Shown here in pieces: positions 34,479 to 43,279 of a DNA stretch of 64,000 bases (its first letter is position 1; each line of letters opens with the position of its first letter). The DNA lies in contig CAYWKD010000019.1 of the NCBI GenBank assembly GCA_964458705.1, forward strand, positions 1 through 64,000. The letters run 5' to 3'. The notes under the pieces were generated by a model. It saw nothing but the letters and a program-made list of their open reading frames with translations. It made no database searches and had not been told where the DNA came from. Position numbers and translations under genes: made by a program. Origin of the DNA: JAAUTG01 sp964458705. Its GTDB lineage: Bacteria; Bacteroidota; Bacteroidia; Chitinophagales; Saprospiraceae.

Positions 34479-35828
34479 GTGTCAGACATATTTATTTATA
34501 CCCATCAAACCTCGCCTCGACTTGAGTATATTCTTGAAGTTTTACTAGGAAATTTGCTCGGACTCACTTACAAGGTAAGTAGCAATTTGAGTGAGTTTGT
34601 CGATGTGAAATTGCCTAAAATTAATTACGGAAATAACGATCTAACGGCAAAGGCTATACATATAAAGCCACAAGGCCTACTACAATCTCAAGTAATTGAG
34701 CAACAATCAATAAAGCCTACGAACTACAATAGTTTCACTATCTTTTTTGAGCAAGATACTGATTTTGGATTTGATATTTTTGCAGCTAGCTTTTATTTAT
34801 TGGTGCGCTATGAAGAATATTTGCCTTTCAAAAGTGATCAGTATGGAAGATTTCCAGCTACGGAAAGTTTAGCATATCAAGCTAACTTTCTGGAACAACC
34901 CTTGATACATCACTGGGCTGCCTACCTGAAAGCGCAACTGTTTCGGCAGTTCTCTCAGTTATCTTTCCAACCACCAAAATTTAAGTTTCAACCTACTTTT
35001 GATATTGACTTAGCTTGGGCATTTCAGCATCGTTCATTTTACCGCACTGCCGGCGCAATTGTTAAAGACTTAGTATCATTTAATTTTGACTTACTGATTC
35101 AACGCTTACAAATCTTACTGCGCTTACGCCCCGACCCATTTTTTGTGTTTGAGGAATTGAAAATACTGCACAACCAATATGAATTCAAACCTATTTTTTT
35201 CTTCTTATTAGGCAATTATGGTGTTTTCGATAAAAATATCGCTCATCAAAAAAAAGCATTGCAACAATTGATTCAAACTCTAGATCGAGATTATGAGGTA
35301 GGTATTCATCCCTCTTATGCTTCTAATAGCTCCGTAGAACTGCTAAAAAAAGAACTTCAACGACTTCAAACAATAATACAAAAGCCAGTTAAGCATAACA
35401 GGCAACATTTCTTAAAACTCTCTTTTCCAAACACTTACCAGAATTTAATTCAATTAGGTATTAAACAAGACTTCACGATGGGATATGCCGATGAAATTGG
35501 GTTTCGGGCAAGTATTGCTATACCTTTTTATTGGTACGATCTCTCTAAAGAAGTAAAGACAAAACTATTAATTCATCCATTTCAAGTGATGGATGTAACG
35601 CTAAAACAGTATTTAGCACTTTCACCAGAAGTGGGTTTAGAAAAAATAAGTAACTTGATTGACCGAATTGAAGAGGTAGGTGGAACGTACTGCACGCTCT
35701 GGCACAATAGCTCTTTCAGTCATTTAGAAGGTTGGCAGGGATGGAAAAAAATGTATGAAAATATGTTGGCATATGCGTATCAAAAAAGCTTAAATGCCGA
35801 TTATCCTCATACCCAAAAACACAAATAA
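34479..35828 (+). CDS. Polysaccharide deacetylase-like protein (DUF7033 type)
   Basis: A 449-residue protein with an N-terminal domain of the DUF7033 type and a C-terminal NodB/polysaccharide deacetylase-like barrel. 'FQPTFDIDLAWAFQHRS' holds the conserved Asp pair, 'YEVGIHPSY' the histidine motif that would bind metal, and 'KHNRQHFLKLSFPNTYQNLIQLG' the later arginine/histidine strand. No signal peptide is seen, which suggests a cytoplasmic enzyme. The start is a GTG at 34479 (MSDIFIYTHQ). Its 3' end overlaps the convergent crcB gene by 39 bases. Family members occur near glycan and lipid genes; the substrate is not known. Confidence 0.82.
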   Translation: MSDIFIYTHQTSPRLEYILEVLLGNLLGLTYKVSSNLSEFVDVKLPKINYGNNDLTAKAIHIKPQGLLQSQVIEQQSIKPTNYNSFTIFFEQDTDFGFDIFAASFYLLVRYEEYLPFKSDQYGRFPATESLAYQANFLEQPLIHHWAAYLKAQLFRQFSQLSFQPPKFKFQPTFDIDLAWAFQHRSFYRTAGAIVKDLVSFNFDLLIQRLQILLRLRPDPFFVFEELKILHNQYEFKPIFFFLLGNYGVFDKNIAHQKKALQQLIQTLDRDYEVGIHPSYASNSSVELLKKELQRLQTIIQKPVKHNRQHFLKLSFPNTYQNLIQLGIKQDFTMGYADEIGFRASIAIPFYWYDLSKEVKTKLLIHPFQVMDVTLKQYLALSPEVGLEKISNLIDRIEEVGGTYCTLWHNSSFSHLEGWQGWKKMYENMLAYAYQKSLNADYPHTQKHK

Positions 35829-36155
35829 TAAGCCGATAACAAGACTACCTGCTATGTTAAGAAAAGCGAAGTACAAATGTCCTTCTTGCAAGAGCTGTAA
35901 GGACTCCGCCGAAAAAGTAGAAAAAGTACTGAACCCACCGCAGAAACCTGTCGCTAGCAACAACCGATAAGGAGTAGCCAACTCCCCTTTAATGCTCCAA
36001 CTGAGCAACATTCCCAACAGAAAACAACTTATTGCATTTGCTACAATTGTCCCTAATGGAAATGTTACAATATAGCGGCTCAATAATAATCCTATTCCAA
36101 AGCGGCAGATACTTCCCAATCCCCCCCCCAAAAAAACGATCAAGAAATGAGACAT
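35790..36155 (-). CDS. crcB: CrcB/Fluc fluoride channel
   Basis: A 121-residue Fluc-family fluoride exporter, a dual-topology four-helix membrane protein that lowers cytoplasmic fluoride. 'GGGLGSICRFG' at the N-terminus, 'FPLGTIVANAISCFLLG' (with the pore Asn) and 'GFCGGFSTFSTFS' (the Phe box) are all present. Length is typical. Codons 9-12 lie on a run of nine G bases (coding strand) preceded by seven T, a slippage-prone tract. The 3' end overlaps the deacetylase-like gene by 39 bases. I see no fluoride riboswitch in the short leader; only 87 bases separate it from the thiolase stop upstream. Confidence 0.93.
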   Translation of the reverse strand: MSHFLIVFLGGGLGSICRFGIGLLLSRYIVTFPLGTIVANAISCFLLGMLLSWSIKGELATPYRLLLATGFCGGFSTFSTFSAESLQLLQEGHLYFAFLNIAGSLVIGLLFVFLGMRIIGI

Positions 36156-36206
36156 CTGGTATTTTGTTTAGATAAGTCTTTTGCAATACTTTAAATTTCA
36201 TAAGAT

Positions 36207-36233
36207 GACGGCTTGCTTTCTTTGCAAGCCGTC
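36207..36233 (-). terminator. Stem-loop after the thiolase gene
   Basis: GACGGCTTGC (36207-36216) pairs with GCAAGCCGTC (36224-36233), a 10-bp perfect stem with a 7-base loop, 10 bases past the thiolase stop on the minus strand. It lacks a U-run on that strand, so it may be a partial terminator before crcB. Confidence 0.55.
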
Positions 36234-36242
36234 CCTTTGTGC

Positions 36243-37415
36243 TTAATTCAACAACTCATATACTCCAGCAATGCCTTGACCACCACCGACACAAGCAGTA
36301 ACCATACCATATTTGTTACCACGACGGCGCATTTCACTGAAAAGCTGTGTGGATAGTTTTGCTCCTGTGCAACCCAGCGGATGCCCCAGCGCAATAGCCC
36401 CTCCATTTACATTTACAATGTCTGGATTCAGCCCCGCTTCCTGAATGACTGCCAGTGACTGTGTCGCAAATGCTTCGTTCAATTCGATCAAGTCAATATC
36501 GTTTAATTTTATTCCGGCTTGCTTCACAGCTTTTGGAATAGCTACACAAGGACCAATACCCATATAAAGTGGATCGACACCACCAACCGAACAAGAAGCC
36601 AAACGTGCAATCGGCTCAAGATTCAGTTCTTTTACCATGCGCTCGCTCATCACCAATACGAATGCAGCGCCATCTGAAGTTTGAGAAGAATTACCTGCCG
36701 TTACGCTACCACCTTGTGCGAACACAGGCCGCAGTTTGCTCAGTGCTTCTATGGAAGTAGCACGACGCACTCCTTCATCCATGCCTACGATGTGAGTACT
36801 TTCTACTCGCTTACCGTTTTTTACGAACACCTCTGGTACTTCTATTGGTACAATTTCATCATTGAATTTGCCTTCATCAATTGCTTTTGCTGCTAGTGTG
36901 TGTGAACGCAGCGCAAACTCATCTGCTTTATCTCTCGGAATATTATACTTCGCTGCCACTGCTTCTGCTGTAATGCCCATACTCACTACATAGTCAGGTG
37001 TTTCTTTTGCTACGTTATAGTTAGGAGCTAGCTTATATCCAGTCATTGGAATCATACTCATGCTCTCTGTGCCGCCAGCTATATAGATCTCTCCCATACC
37101 AGCTTTTATTTTAGCGGTAGCAATAGAAATCGTCTCTAACCCCGAAGCACAATAACGGTTTACGGTCATTCCAGCTACTGGTTTACCCAATGCACGTACA
37201 GAAATTTGGCGACCGATTTGTAAACCTTGCTCTCCCTCTGGATTAGCACAACCTACAATCACATCATCTACTAGGTGTGGGTCTAACGCTGGCACTTGTG
37301 CCATCAAGTGCTTAATTATATCTACCGCAATATCATCCGAGCGATAGTTTTTAAATCCGCCTTTTTTTGCTCTTCCCACTGCCGAGCGATAGGCTTTTAC
37401 TATATATGCGTCCAT
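36243..37415 (-). CDS. fadA: Acetyl-CoA C-acyltransferase (3-ketoacyl-CoA thiolase)
   Basis: A 390-residue thiolase that cleaves 3-ketoacyl-CoA to acetyl-CoA and a shortened acyl-CoA, the last step of beta-oxidation. The nucleophile lies in 'NRYCASGLETISIA' (C89). 'NVNGGAIALGHPLGCTGAK' carries the catalytic histidine, and 'GMVTACVGGGQGIAGVYE' the C-terminal acid/base cysteine. I start at ATG 37415 (MDAYIVKAYRSAVG); 15 extra upstream codons are not family sequence. It follows the bifunctional dehydrogenase/hydratase by 84 bases on the same strand. The pair forms the trifunctional-type beta-oxidation unit. Confidence 0.95.
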   Translation of the reverse strand: MDAYIVKAYRSAVGRAKKGGFKNYRSDDIAVDIIKHLMAQVPALDPHLVDDVIVGCANPEGEQGLQIGRQISVRALGKPVAGMTVNRYCASGLETISIATAKIKAGMGEIYIAGGTESMSMIPMTGYKLAPNYNVAKETPDYVVSMGITAEAVAAKYNIPRDKADEFALRSHTLAAKAIDEGKFNDEIVPIEVPEVFVKNGKRVESTHIVGMDEGVRRATSIEALSKLRPVFAQGGSVTAGNSSQTSDGAAFVLVMSERMVKELNLEPIARLASCSVGGVDPLYMGIGPCVAIPKAVKQAGIKLNDIDLIELNEAFATQSLAVIQEAGLNPDIVNVNGGAIALGHPLGCTGAKLSTQLFSEMRRRGNKYGMVTACVGGGQGIAGVYELLN

Positions 37416-37499
37416 TTTTTTGTTTTGATATTTGGCAGATACTTTGCATACCGTGACCAAATGTTAGTTGAATATAGATTTTTCGGCAACTACGCTCCA

Positions 37500-39899
37500 T
37501 TAGTTGCGAAGTGGCTTGTTCGTTGTTAGCATATGCTGGATGCGCTCCATTGTTTTTTGCGTACCAACTAAACTAAGCATAGCTTCTCGCTCCAAATCAA
37601 GTAAATACTGTTCGCCTACTTGTTGAATACCTGTCAAGTCACCGCCACAAAGGACATAAGCGATTTTCCTAGCAATAACAATGTCGTGTTCGCTGGCATA
37701 CTTACCTCGATAAAGCTCATTAGCAGCCGCATAAAGTGCTGCCATTCCTGTTCTTCCAAGTACGGTGATGTCGTCTCTCTGAATAGGTTGGGTATAACTA
37801 TCCGTTAGTTCTAATACTTTTTTCTTTGCCGTTGCGATATTGCGCTGCACATTTAACACAACCTCATCTTTGGTGGATAATAGATAACCCTTATCAAAAG
37901 CCTCGTGCGCAGATGTCGCTACGGCAGCAGTTGCAATATTTCTAAATATTTCAATAATCGTGGGAATCATCACATCGCCATCGGTGAAAGAATCCGAAGC
38001 ACGAAGGGCAAACTCTTTCGTTCCGCCACCAGCTGGCAAAATACCAACACCCACTTCTACCAAACCAATATAGGACTCAGCAGCAATTGCCGAAGCATCG
38101 CAGTGCATAACCGTTTCACAGCCACCACCAAAAACATAGCCTTGCGTTGCAGCGACTACTGGAATGGAAGAATAGCGACAACGCATCGTTGTTTGTTGAA
38201 ATAAGTTGATCGCCATATTTAGCTCATCCCACTCTTGCTGGTAAGCTAGTTGAGCCATCATCATTAGGTTAGCACCTACGGAGAAGTTTTTGGCATTATT
38301 CCCAATCACTAAACCTTTCCATGCGCCTTCTTCTGCTAACTGAATAGATTGTTGAATGCCTCTGAGTACACCTTCTCCCATAGAGTTGGCTTTGCTTCGA
38401 AACTCCAGGTTCAGTACACCATCTCCAATATCATGAAGCACTACCTCACTGTTTTTGAAAACAGGCGATTGATCTCTGTAATTATCTAAAATGATAAATG
38501 CTTCCGTTCCTGGAACCTCTTTGTAAGATTTCGTTGGAATATCATAATACAGTTGCTTACCGCTCTCACGCTTATAGAAGGTGTGATTGCCTTCGGCGAA
38601 CATTGTTTTAACCCAGTCAGCTACTATTTCTCCATGCTGTTCTGCCAATTCTAGCCCCTTTTGCATCCCGAAAGCATCCCAATATTCAAAAGTCCCTAAA
38701 TCCCAAGCATAGCCTGTGCACATAGCATCATCCATACTGTACACATTATCCGTAATTTCTGGAATGCGATTAGAAGCGTAAGCAAATAATCCTGCAAAAT
38801 ATTCTCTCAAAAATGCGCCTCCTTTGTCCTCTGCTTCTAACATAGATTTGAAGCGGTGCGTTGGCGAATCAATTTGCTTGGCAGCTTTTAGACTTGGAAT
38901 TTTTGCTTGTTGGCTTGGTTCGTATGCTAATGTTTCAAGGTTTAGTGCCAAGATTACCCTTCTACCTTTCTCGTCTCTTTCCTCTGTTTTCTTGTAAAAA
39001 CCTTGCCCTGTTTTGTCGCCCAGATAGTTCTGCTCCAACAAGAAATCAACATATTTTGGATTAGGTTTATTTTTTAGTGTTTGAACATACTCATCGTCAG
39101 GAGCAGCATTTTTGACAAATTCAACCACCTTACTATTGGTATCTAAACCTACCAAATCCTGCAAACGGAAAGTTCCTGTCTTTGGTCTTGCAATGGCGGG
39201 TCCTGTCAAACCGTCCACCTCTTCAATCGTCAATCCATGTTTATCTGTTAGCTCCATCAATTTCAGACCTGAATAAAATCCAATTCTATTTGCAATAAAG
39301 GCAGGTGTGTCTTTACAAAGCACGGTTTGTTTACCTAAATATACATCGCCGTAGTGCATCAAAAAGTTGACTACTTCCTCAGAAGTATCCGCAGTTGGAA
39401 TCACTTCAAACAAGCGCATATAGCGGACAGGATTGAAGAAATGCGTACCACAGAAATGCTTTTTAAAGTCTTCACTTCTGCCTTCGGTCATCAAGTGAAT
39501 TGGAATGCTAGACGTGTTAGAAGTGATTAAAGAACCTGACTTTCGATGTTGCTCCACTTGCTCAAAGACTTTCTTTTTGATGTCTAGGTTTTCAATGACT
39601 ACTTCGATCACCCAATCACAGTCTTTGATTTTCTTCATGTCGTCCTCGAAGTTGCCAACAGTAATACGACTCGCAAATTCTTTGCTGTAAAAAGGGGCAG
39701 GTTTTCCCTTGAGAGCTTTCTGTAAATTACCCGCTGCAATACTATTGCGAGCAGCAGGATCATTTTGTTTATCCTCTGCCAAGTTTCTCGGCACAATATC
39801 GAGTAGTAGCACCTCCAAGCCAATGTTGGCAAAGTGTGCAGCAATGCCTGAACCCATTACGCCCGAGCCCAAAACGGCAGCTTTTTTGATTCTCCTCAT
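37500..39899 (-). CDS. fadB: 3-hydroxyacyl-CoA dehydrogenase / enoyl-CoA hydratase
   Basis: A 799-residue bifunctional beta-oxidation enzyme that hydrates enoyl-CoA and oxidises 3-hydroxyacyl-CoA with NAD. The N-terminal dehydrogenase has 'KAAVLGSGVMGSGIAAHFANIGLEVLLLD' and 'FCGTHFFNPVRYMRLFEVI'. The hydratase (crotonase) domain lies at about 485-700, with 'LVIGNNAKNFSVGANLMMMA' and 'YVFGGGCETVMHCD' for the oxyanion hole. This domain order is the reverse of E. coli FadB, so the symbol is by function. It is first in the operon with the thiolase. The region upstream carries a palindrome identical in its core to one in front of etfBA. Confidence 0.94.
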   Translation of the reverse strand: MRRIKKAAVLGSGVMGSGIAAHFANIGLEVLLLDIVPRNLAEDKQNDPAARNSIAAGNLQKALKGKPAPFYSKEFASRITVGNFEDDMKKIKDCDWVIEVVIENLDIKKKVFEQVEQHRKSGSLITSNTSSIPIHLMTEGRSEDFKKHFCGTHFFNPVRYMRLFEVIPTADTSEEVVNFLMHYGDVYLGKQTVLCKDTPAFIANRIGFYSGLKLMELTDKHGLTIEEVDGLTGPAIARPKTGTFRLQDLVGLDTNSKVVEFVKNAAPDDEYVQTLKNKPNPKYVDFLLEQNYLGDKTGQGFYKKTEERDEKGRRVILALNLETLAYEPSQQAKIPSLKAAKQIDSPTHRFKSMLEAEDKGGAFLREYFAGLFAYASNRIPEITDNVYSMDDAMCTGYAWDLGTFEYWDAFGMQKGLELAEQHGEIVADWVKTMFAEGNHTFYKRESGKQLYYDIPTKSYKEVPGTEAFIILDNYRDQSPVFKNSEVVLHDIGDGVLNLEFRSKANSMGEGVLRGIQQSIQLAEEGAWKGLVIGNNAKNFSVGANLMMMAQLAYQQEWDELNMAINLFQQTTMRCRYSSIPVVAATQGYVFGGGCETVMHCDASAIAAESYIGLVEVGVGILPAGGGTKEFALRASDSFTDGDVMIPTIIEIFRNIATAAVATSAHEAFDKGYLLSTKDEVVLNVQRNIATAKKKVLELTDSYTQPIQRDDITVLGRTGMAALYAAANELYRGKYASEHDIVIARKIAYVLCGGDLTGIQQVGEQYLLDLEREAMLSLVGTQKTMERIQHMLTTNKPLRN

Positions 39900-40000
39900 A
39901 CAATTTATTTTTTATGGTTAGTGAGTGAAGAGAGGAAGTAAAGCGACAATAGTAATTCAGAAATTGCTGTGCGCTCCACCATTAACTATTCTCCACTAAT

Positions 40001-40018
40001 TTAGCGAAAATTCGCTAA
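40001..40018. promoter_or_regulatory. Palindromic operator candidate, copy 2
   Basis: TTAGCGAAAATTCGCTAA is a perfect inverted repeat with 8-bp arms, identical over 18 bases to 9830-9847 near etfBA. It lies about 100 bases before the beta-oxidation operon, immediately downstream of a minus-strand TAnnTTTG element at 40032-40039, which is a suitable place for a repressor. Confidence 0.65.
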
Positions 40019-40031
40019 CAAAACAAAAGTA

Positions 40032-40039
40032 CAAAAATA
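40032..40039 (-). promoter_or_regulatory. Candidate -7 element of the beta-oxidation operon
   Basis: CAAAAATA on the plus strand reads TATTTTTG on the minus strand, a match to TAnnTTTG. Transcription would begin near 40026, just before the palindrome at 40001-40018. No -33 TTG is seen at the preferred distance. Confidence 0.4.
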
Positions 40040-40109
40040 ACTGATAGCACAACGGAAAGTTTGGGAAGAGAAATAGTTTATTAGATGATATTATACAAAG
40101 CTGAATTAT

Positions 40110-40117
40110 TACATTTG
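40110..40117 (+). promoter_or_regulatory. Candidate -7 element of the S15 peptidase gene
   Basis: TACATTTG matches TAnnTTTG and lies 20 bases before the start codon at 40137. The -33 element is not obvious. Confidence 0.4.
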
Positions 40118-40136
40118 TACTAAAACAATCAAAATT

Positions 40137-41978
40137 ATGACTTATTATTTTAAATTGAGTTTGGCAACTAGCTTATTTGTCGTGTTTGTGACTTCTCTTT
40201 TAGGGCAAGAAAAATCTATGCCCGTGTTCAAAGACGGAGAAGCACAGATTGTGGCAGCATTTGATACTCCTGATGAGTGGATACGCCACGATTTATGGGT
40301 GGAAACATCATTCGACTCAGATTTAGATGGCAGACTCGATAGAATGCACGTCAGCGTAACTCGCCCAGCTCAGACGGAATCGGAAGGTCTAAAACTCCCA
40401 GTTATTTATGTTACTAGCCCCTATTTTGCAGGAGTAGCACCAAATGTTGAAGGCGCATTTTGGAATGTCAAACACGAAATTGGTGCAACACCACCACCGC
40501 ACATTCATCCTTCTGTAACGCGCAGGGGTGAACGCCCAGTTATTTCTAATTCTCATATCAAAAAATGGGTACCTAGAGGCTACATAGTGGTACATTCTTC
40601 CTCACCTGGAACAGGTCTTTCAGATGGGTTTCCTACTGTTGGTGGAAAAAATGAATCTTTGGCGCCTAAAGCTGTTATTGATTGGCTCTGCGGACGTGCC
40701 AAAGGCTACACAGAGCGAACAGGATCAGAAGAAGTAACTGCCTTTTGGTCAACAGGCAAAGTCGGAATGACGGGAACTTCCTATAACGGAACACTTCCTC
40801 TAGCAGCAGCTACAACAGGTATTGAGGGCTTAGAAGCTATTATTCCTATTGCACCGAACACTTCTTATTATCACTATTACCGCTCCAACGGCTTAATTCG
40901 TCATCCGGGTGGCTATTTAGGAGAGGATATTGATGTACTTTACGACTTTATACATAGTGGAGAGGAGTCCAAAAGAGCTTTGGCAGACTCTTTGGTCAGA
41001 GATACAGAAATGGCAAATGGTATGGATAGAATCACAGGAGACTACAATGATTTTTGGGCAGGCAGAGATTATTTAAACCAACTTGAGCCATTGAAAGCAG
41101 CGATGCTAATGTCGCATGGCTTCAATGATTGGAATGTGATGCCCGAGCATAGCTATCGTATATATGAAGCGGTAAAGGAGAAAGGAAATGTACCTACTCA
41201 AATTTTCTATCATCAAGCGGGTCATGGCGGACCGCCCCCATTGAGTATGATGAACAGATGGTTTACTCGTTATCTACATGGCGTAAAAAATGATGTGGAA
41301 CAAGATCCAAAAGCATGGATTGTGAGAGAAGAAGACGAGCTAGACGATCCAACCCCTTATCCAGACTATCCAAACCCCGAAGCTGAAAAAGTAACGCTCT
41401 TTCTTGGGAAGGGAGGTGTTGAAAAAGGTGATTTGAGTTTAAGAAAACTCGACGATCAAGGTGAAGAAGCCTTAGTGGATAATTTCTCTTTTTCAGGTTC
41501 GACATTAGCCCAAGCCGAATATACTAATCATCGTTTGATGTATGTAACGCCAACTTTAAAAGAGGATATTCATTTGTCGGGTTTAGCTTCTATCAAAATT
41601 CGATTAGCCAGTAGCAAACCTGCTGCAAACCTTTCTGTTTGGTTGGTTTCATTGCCTTGGAATAATCAAAAAAATGCAAAAATCAATGATAATATTATCA
41701 CAAGAGGCTGGGCAGACCCTCAGAACCATCGTTCATTGACGAAAAGCGATCCGCTAAAAGTTGGAAAATTCTACGAACTATCTTTTGAATTTCAGCCTGA
41801 CGATCAAATCATTCCTGCTGGTCAACAAATTGGGCTAATGATTTTCTCAAGCGATAGAGATTTCACCCTTTGGCCTGTTCCTGGAACGGAATTGACTATT
41901 GATTTGGATGAAACAATACTTACACTTCCAGTTGTAGGAGGTAAAAAAATGTTAGAAACGGCATTAGAGCAACCATAG
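40137..41978 (+). CDS. Secreted Xaa-Pro dipeptidyl-peptidase-like S15 hydrolase
   Basis: A 613-residue serine hydrolase of the S15 (CocE/NonD, Xaa-Pro dipeptidyl-peptidase) family with an N-terminal signal peptide (about residues 1-22), hence exported. The nucleophile is S215 in GMTGTSYNGTL. The catalytic His is H363 in 'YHQAGHGGPPP', and the Asp is probably in the 'MSHGFNDWNVMPEH' segment. The C-terminal galactose-binding-like jelly-roll domain follows at about 430-610 ('LSGLASIKIRLASSKPAANLSVWL'). It would trim dipeptides with proline or hydrolyse esters. It is transcribed divergently from the beta-oxidation operon. The substrate class within the family is not certain. Confidence 0.88.
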   Translation: MTYYFKLSLATSLFVVFVTSLLGQEKSMPVFKDGEAQIVAAFDTPDEWIRHDLWVETSFDSDLDGRLDRMHVSVTRPAQTESEGLKLPVIYVTSPYFAGVAPNVEGAFWNVKHEIGATPPPHIHPSVTRRGERPVISNSHIKKWVPRGYIVVHSSSPGTGLSDGFPTVGGKNESLAPKAVIDWLCGRAKGYTERTGSEEVTAFWSTGKVGMTGTSYNGTLPLAAATTGIEGLEAIIPIAPNTSYYHYYRSNGLIRHPGGYLGEDIDVLYDFIHSGEESKRALADSLVRDTEMANGMDRITGDYNDFWAGRDYLNQLEPLKAAMLMSHGFNDWNVMPEHSYRIYEAVKEKGNVPTQIFYHQAGHGGPPPLSMMNRWFTRYLHGVKNDVEQDPKAWIVREEDELDDPTPYPDYPNPEAEKVTLFLGKGGVEKGDLSLRKLDDQGEEALVDNFSFSGSTLAQAEYTNHRLMYVTPTLKEDIHLSGLASIKIRLASSKPAANLSVWLVSLPWNNQKNAKINDNIITRGWADPQNHRSLTKSDPLKVGKFYELSFEFQPDDQIIPAGQQIGLMIFSSDRDFTLWPVPGTELTIDLDETILTLPVVGGKKMLETALEQP

Positions 41979-42081
41979 GAGCTATTCCTGAAATGTCTAG
42001 TCATAATGGTAACTTATAGAAGACGCCAGTACAAATTGATAAGTTATTCTTTGATCGATTCATTAACTCTAATATTCAAAT

Positions 42082-42089
42082 TACCTTTG
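42082..42089 (+). promoter_or_regulatory. Candidate -7 element of the purM gene
   Basis: TACCTTTG followed by CAC is a good TAnnTTTG match, placed 18 bases before the purM ATG at 42107, which would give a very short leader. Confidence 0.45.
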
Positions 42090-42106
42090 CACAAATTTTG
42101 GAATTA

Positions 42107-43279
42107 ATGAGCGATCAATACAACTATAACCTACGAGGTGTCTCAGCTACGAAAGATGAGGTGCATGAGGCTATTAAGCACCTAGATAAGGGGCTATATC
42201 CTAATGCGTTTTGTAAAATACTACCCGATATTGTAGCAGGCGACAAATCCTACTGCAACATTATGCACGCTGATACAGCTGGCACAAAGACAAGTTTAGC
42301 CTATTTATATTGGAGAGAGACTGGCGATTTGAGTGTTTGGGAAGGTATTGCTCAAGATGCAATGGTGATGAATTTGGATGATATGGCTTGCGTAGGTTGT
42401 GTGGATCAAATTATTCTTTCTTCTACGATTGGGCGAAATAAAAATTTGATTTCAGGAGAAGTATTGAGTACCTTAATTCAGACGGTTAGTAATTTTACGC
42501 AGCAAATGCAGCAGTATGGTATTCAAATTATTGCAGCCGGCGGCGAAACAGCAGATGTCGGTGATATTGTTAGAACTATTGACGTAGGATATACGACTTT
42601 TGCTCGCATGAAGCGCAGTGATTTGGTTGTAAATGATATACAAGCAGGCGATGTGATTGTGGGCTTTAGTTCTTCTGGGCAAGCAAGTTATGAGCAACAG
42701 TACAACAGCGGAATGGGTAGCAATGGATTAACTTCGGCAAGGCACGATGTATTTAATGCTACTTATCGCAGCAAATATCCAGAGACTTTTGATCCTAACA
42801 CGCCCAAGGAAGTCATTTATATTGGATCTAAGAATTTGACAGATACAATAGAGGTAAATGGCACAGCTATTCCGATTGGTAAATTGGTGCTTTCTCCAAC
42901 ACGTACCTATCTACCTGTGATTAAAGCTATCTTGGAGGAACATAAGTCGCACATTCATGGTATGATACACTGCACAGGTGGTGGACAAACCAAGGTCTCA
43001 AAATTTATTCAGCAGAGAACCATCGTAAAAAATAACCTTTTTGTAACGCCTCCACTTTTTCAATTAATCCAATCAGAATCTAAGACAACTTGGAGAGAAA
43101 TGTACCAAGTTTTCAATATGGGGCATCGTTTAGAAATCTACCTATCCGCACAGTATGCTAATAATGTCATAGCTATCGCCAAGCGCTTTAATGTTGATGC
43201 TCAAGTGATTGGTCACGTAGAAGCGGGCAAAGGAGAAAAAGTCGTAATTGAAAGTGAACATGGCAGCTTTGAATATTAA
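42107..43279 (+). CDS. purM: Phosphoribosylformylglycinamidine cyclo-ligase
   Basis: A 390-residue member of the AIR synthase family, closing the imidazole ring to give AIR in purine synthesis. 'NIMHADTAGTKTSLAYLYWRETGD' is the equivalent of the PurM 'H-D-G-V-G-T-K' ATP-binding loop, 'DDMACVGCVDQIILSSTIGRN' the following acidic motif, and 'IIAAGGETADVGDIV' the glycine-rich strand. It is about 45 residues longer than E. coli PurM, as usual in Bacteroidota. I start at the ATG at 42107; a TTG at 42098 is in frame but unnecessary. The last 20 bases overlap the downstream CPBP protease gene. Confidence 0.9.
   Translation: MSDQYNYNLRGVSATKDEVHEAIKHLDKGLYPNAFCKILPDIVAGDKSYCNIMHADTAGTKTSLAYLYWRETGDLSVWEGIAQDAMVMNLDDMACVGCVDQIILSSTIGRNKNLISGEVLSTLIQTVSNFTQQMQQYGIQIIAAGGETADVGDIVRTIDVGYTTFARMKRSDLVVNDIQAGDVIVGFSSSGQASYEQQYNSGMGSNGLTSARHDVFNATYRSKYPETFDPNTPKEVIYIGSKNLTDTIEVNGTAIPIGKLVLSPTRTYLPVIKAILEEHKSHIHGMIHCTGGGQTKVSKFIQQRTIVKNNLFVTPPLFQLIQSESKTTWREMYQVFNMGHRLEIYLSAQYANNVIAIAKRFNVDAQVIGHVEAGKGEKVVIESEHGSFEY

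Noticed and set aside
35989..36201. Alternative frame through the G tract of crcB
   Set aside because: The annotated frame gives a complete Fluc channel; the other lacks its Asn and Phe motifs. It only shows what a slip in the tract would produce.
35870..36240. Fluoride riboswitch before crcB
   Set aside because: The 87-base space upstream contains only a stem-loop fitting the end of the thiolase transcript; the riboswitch core was not found.
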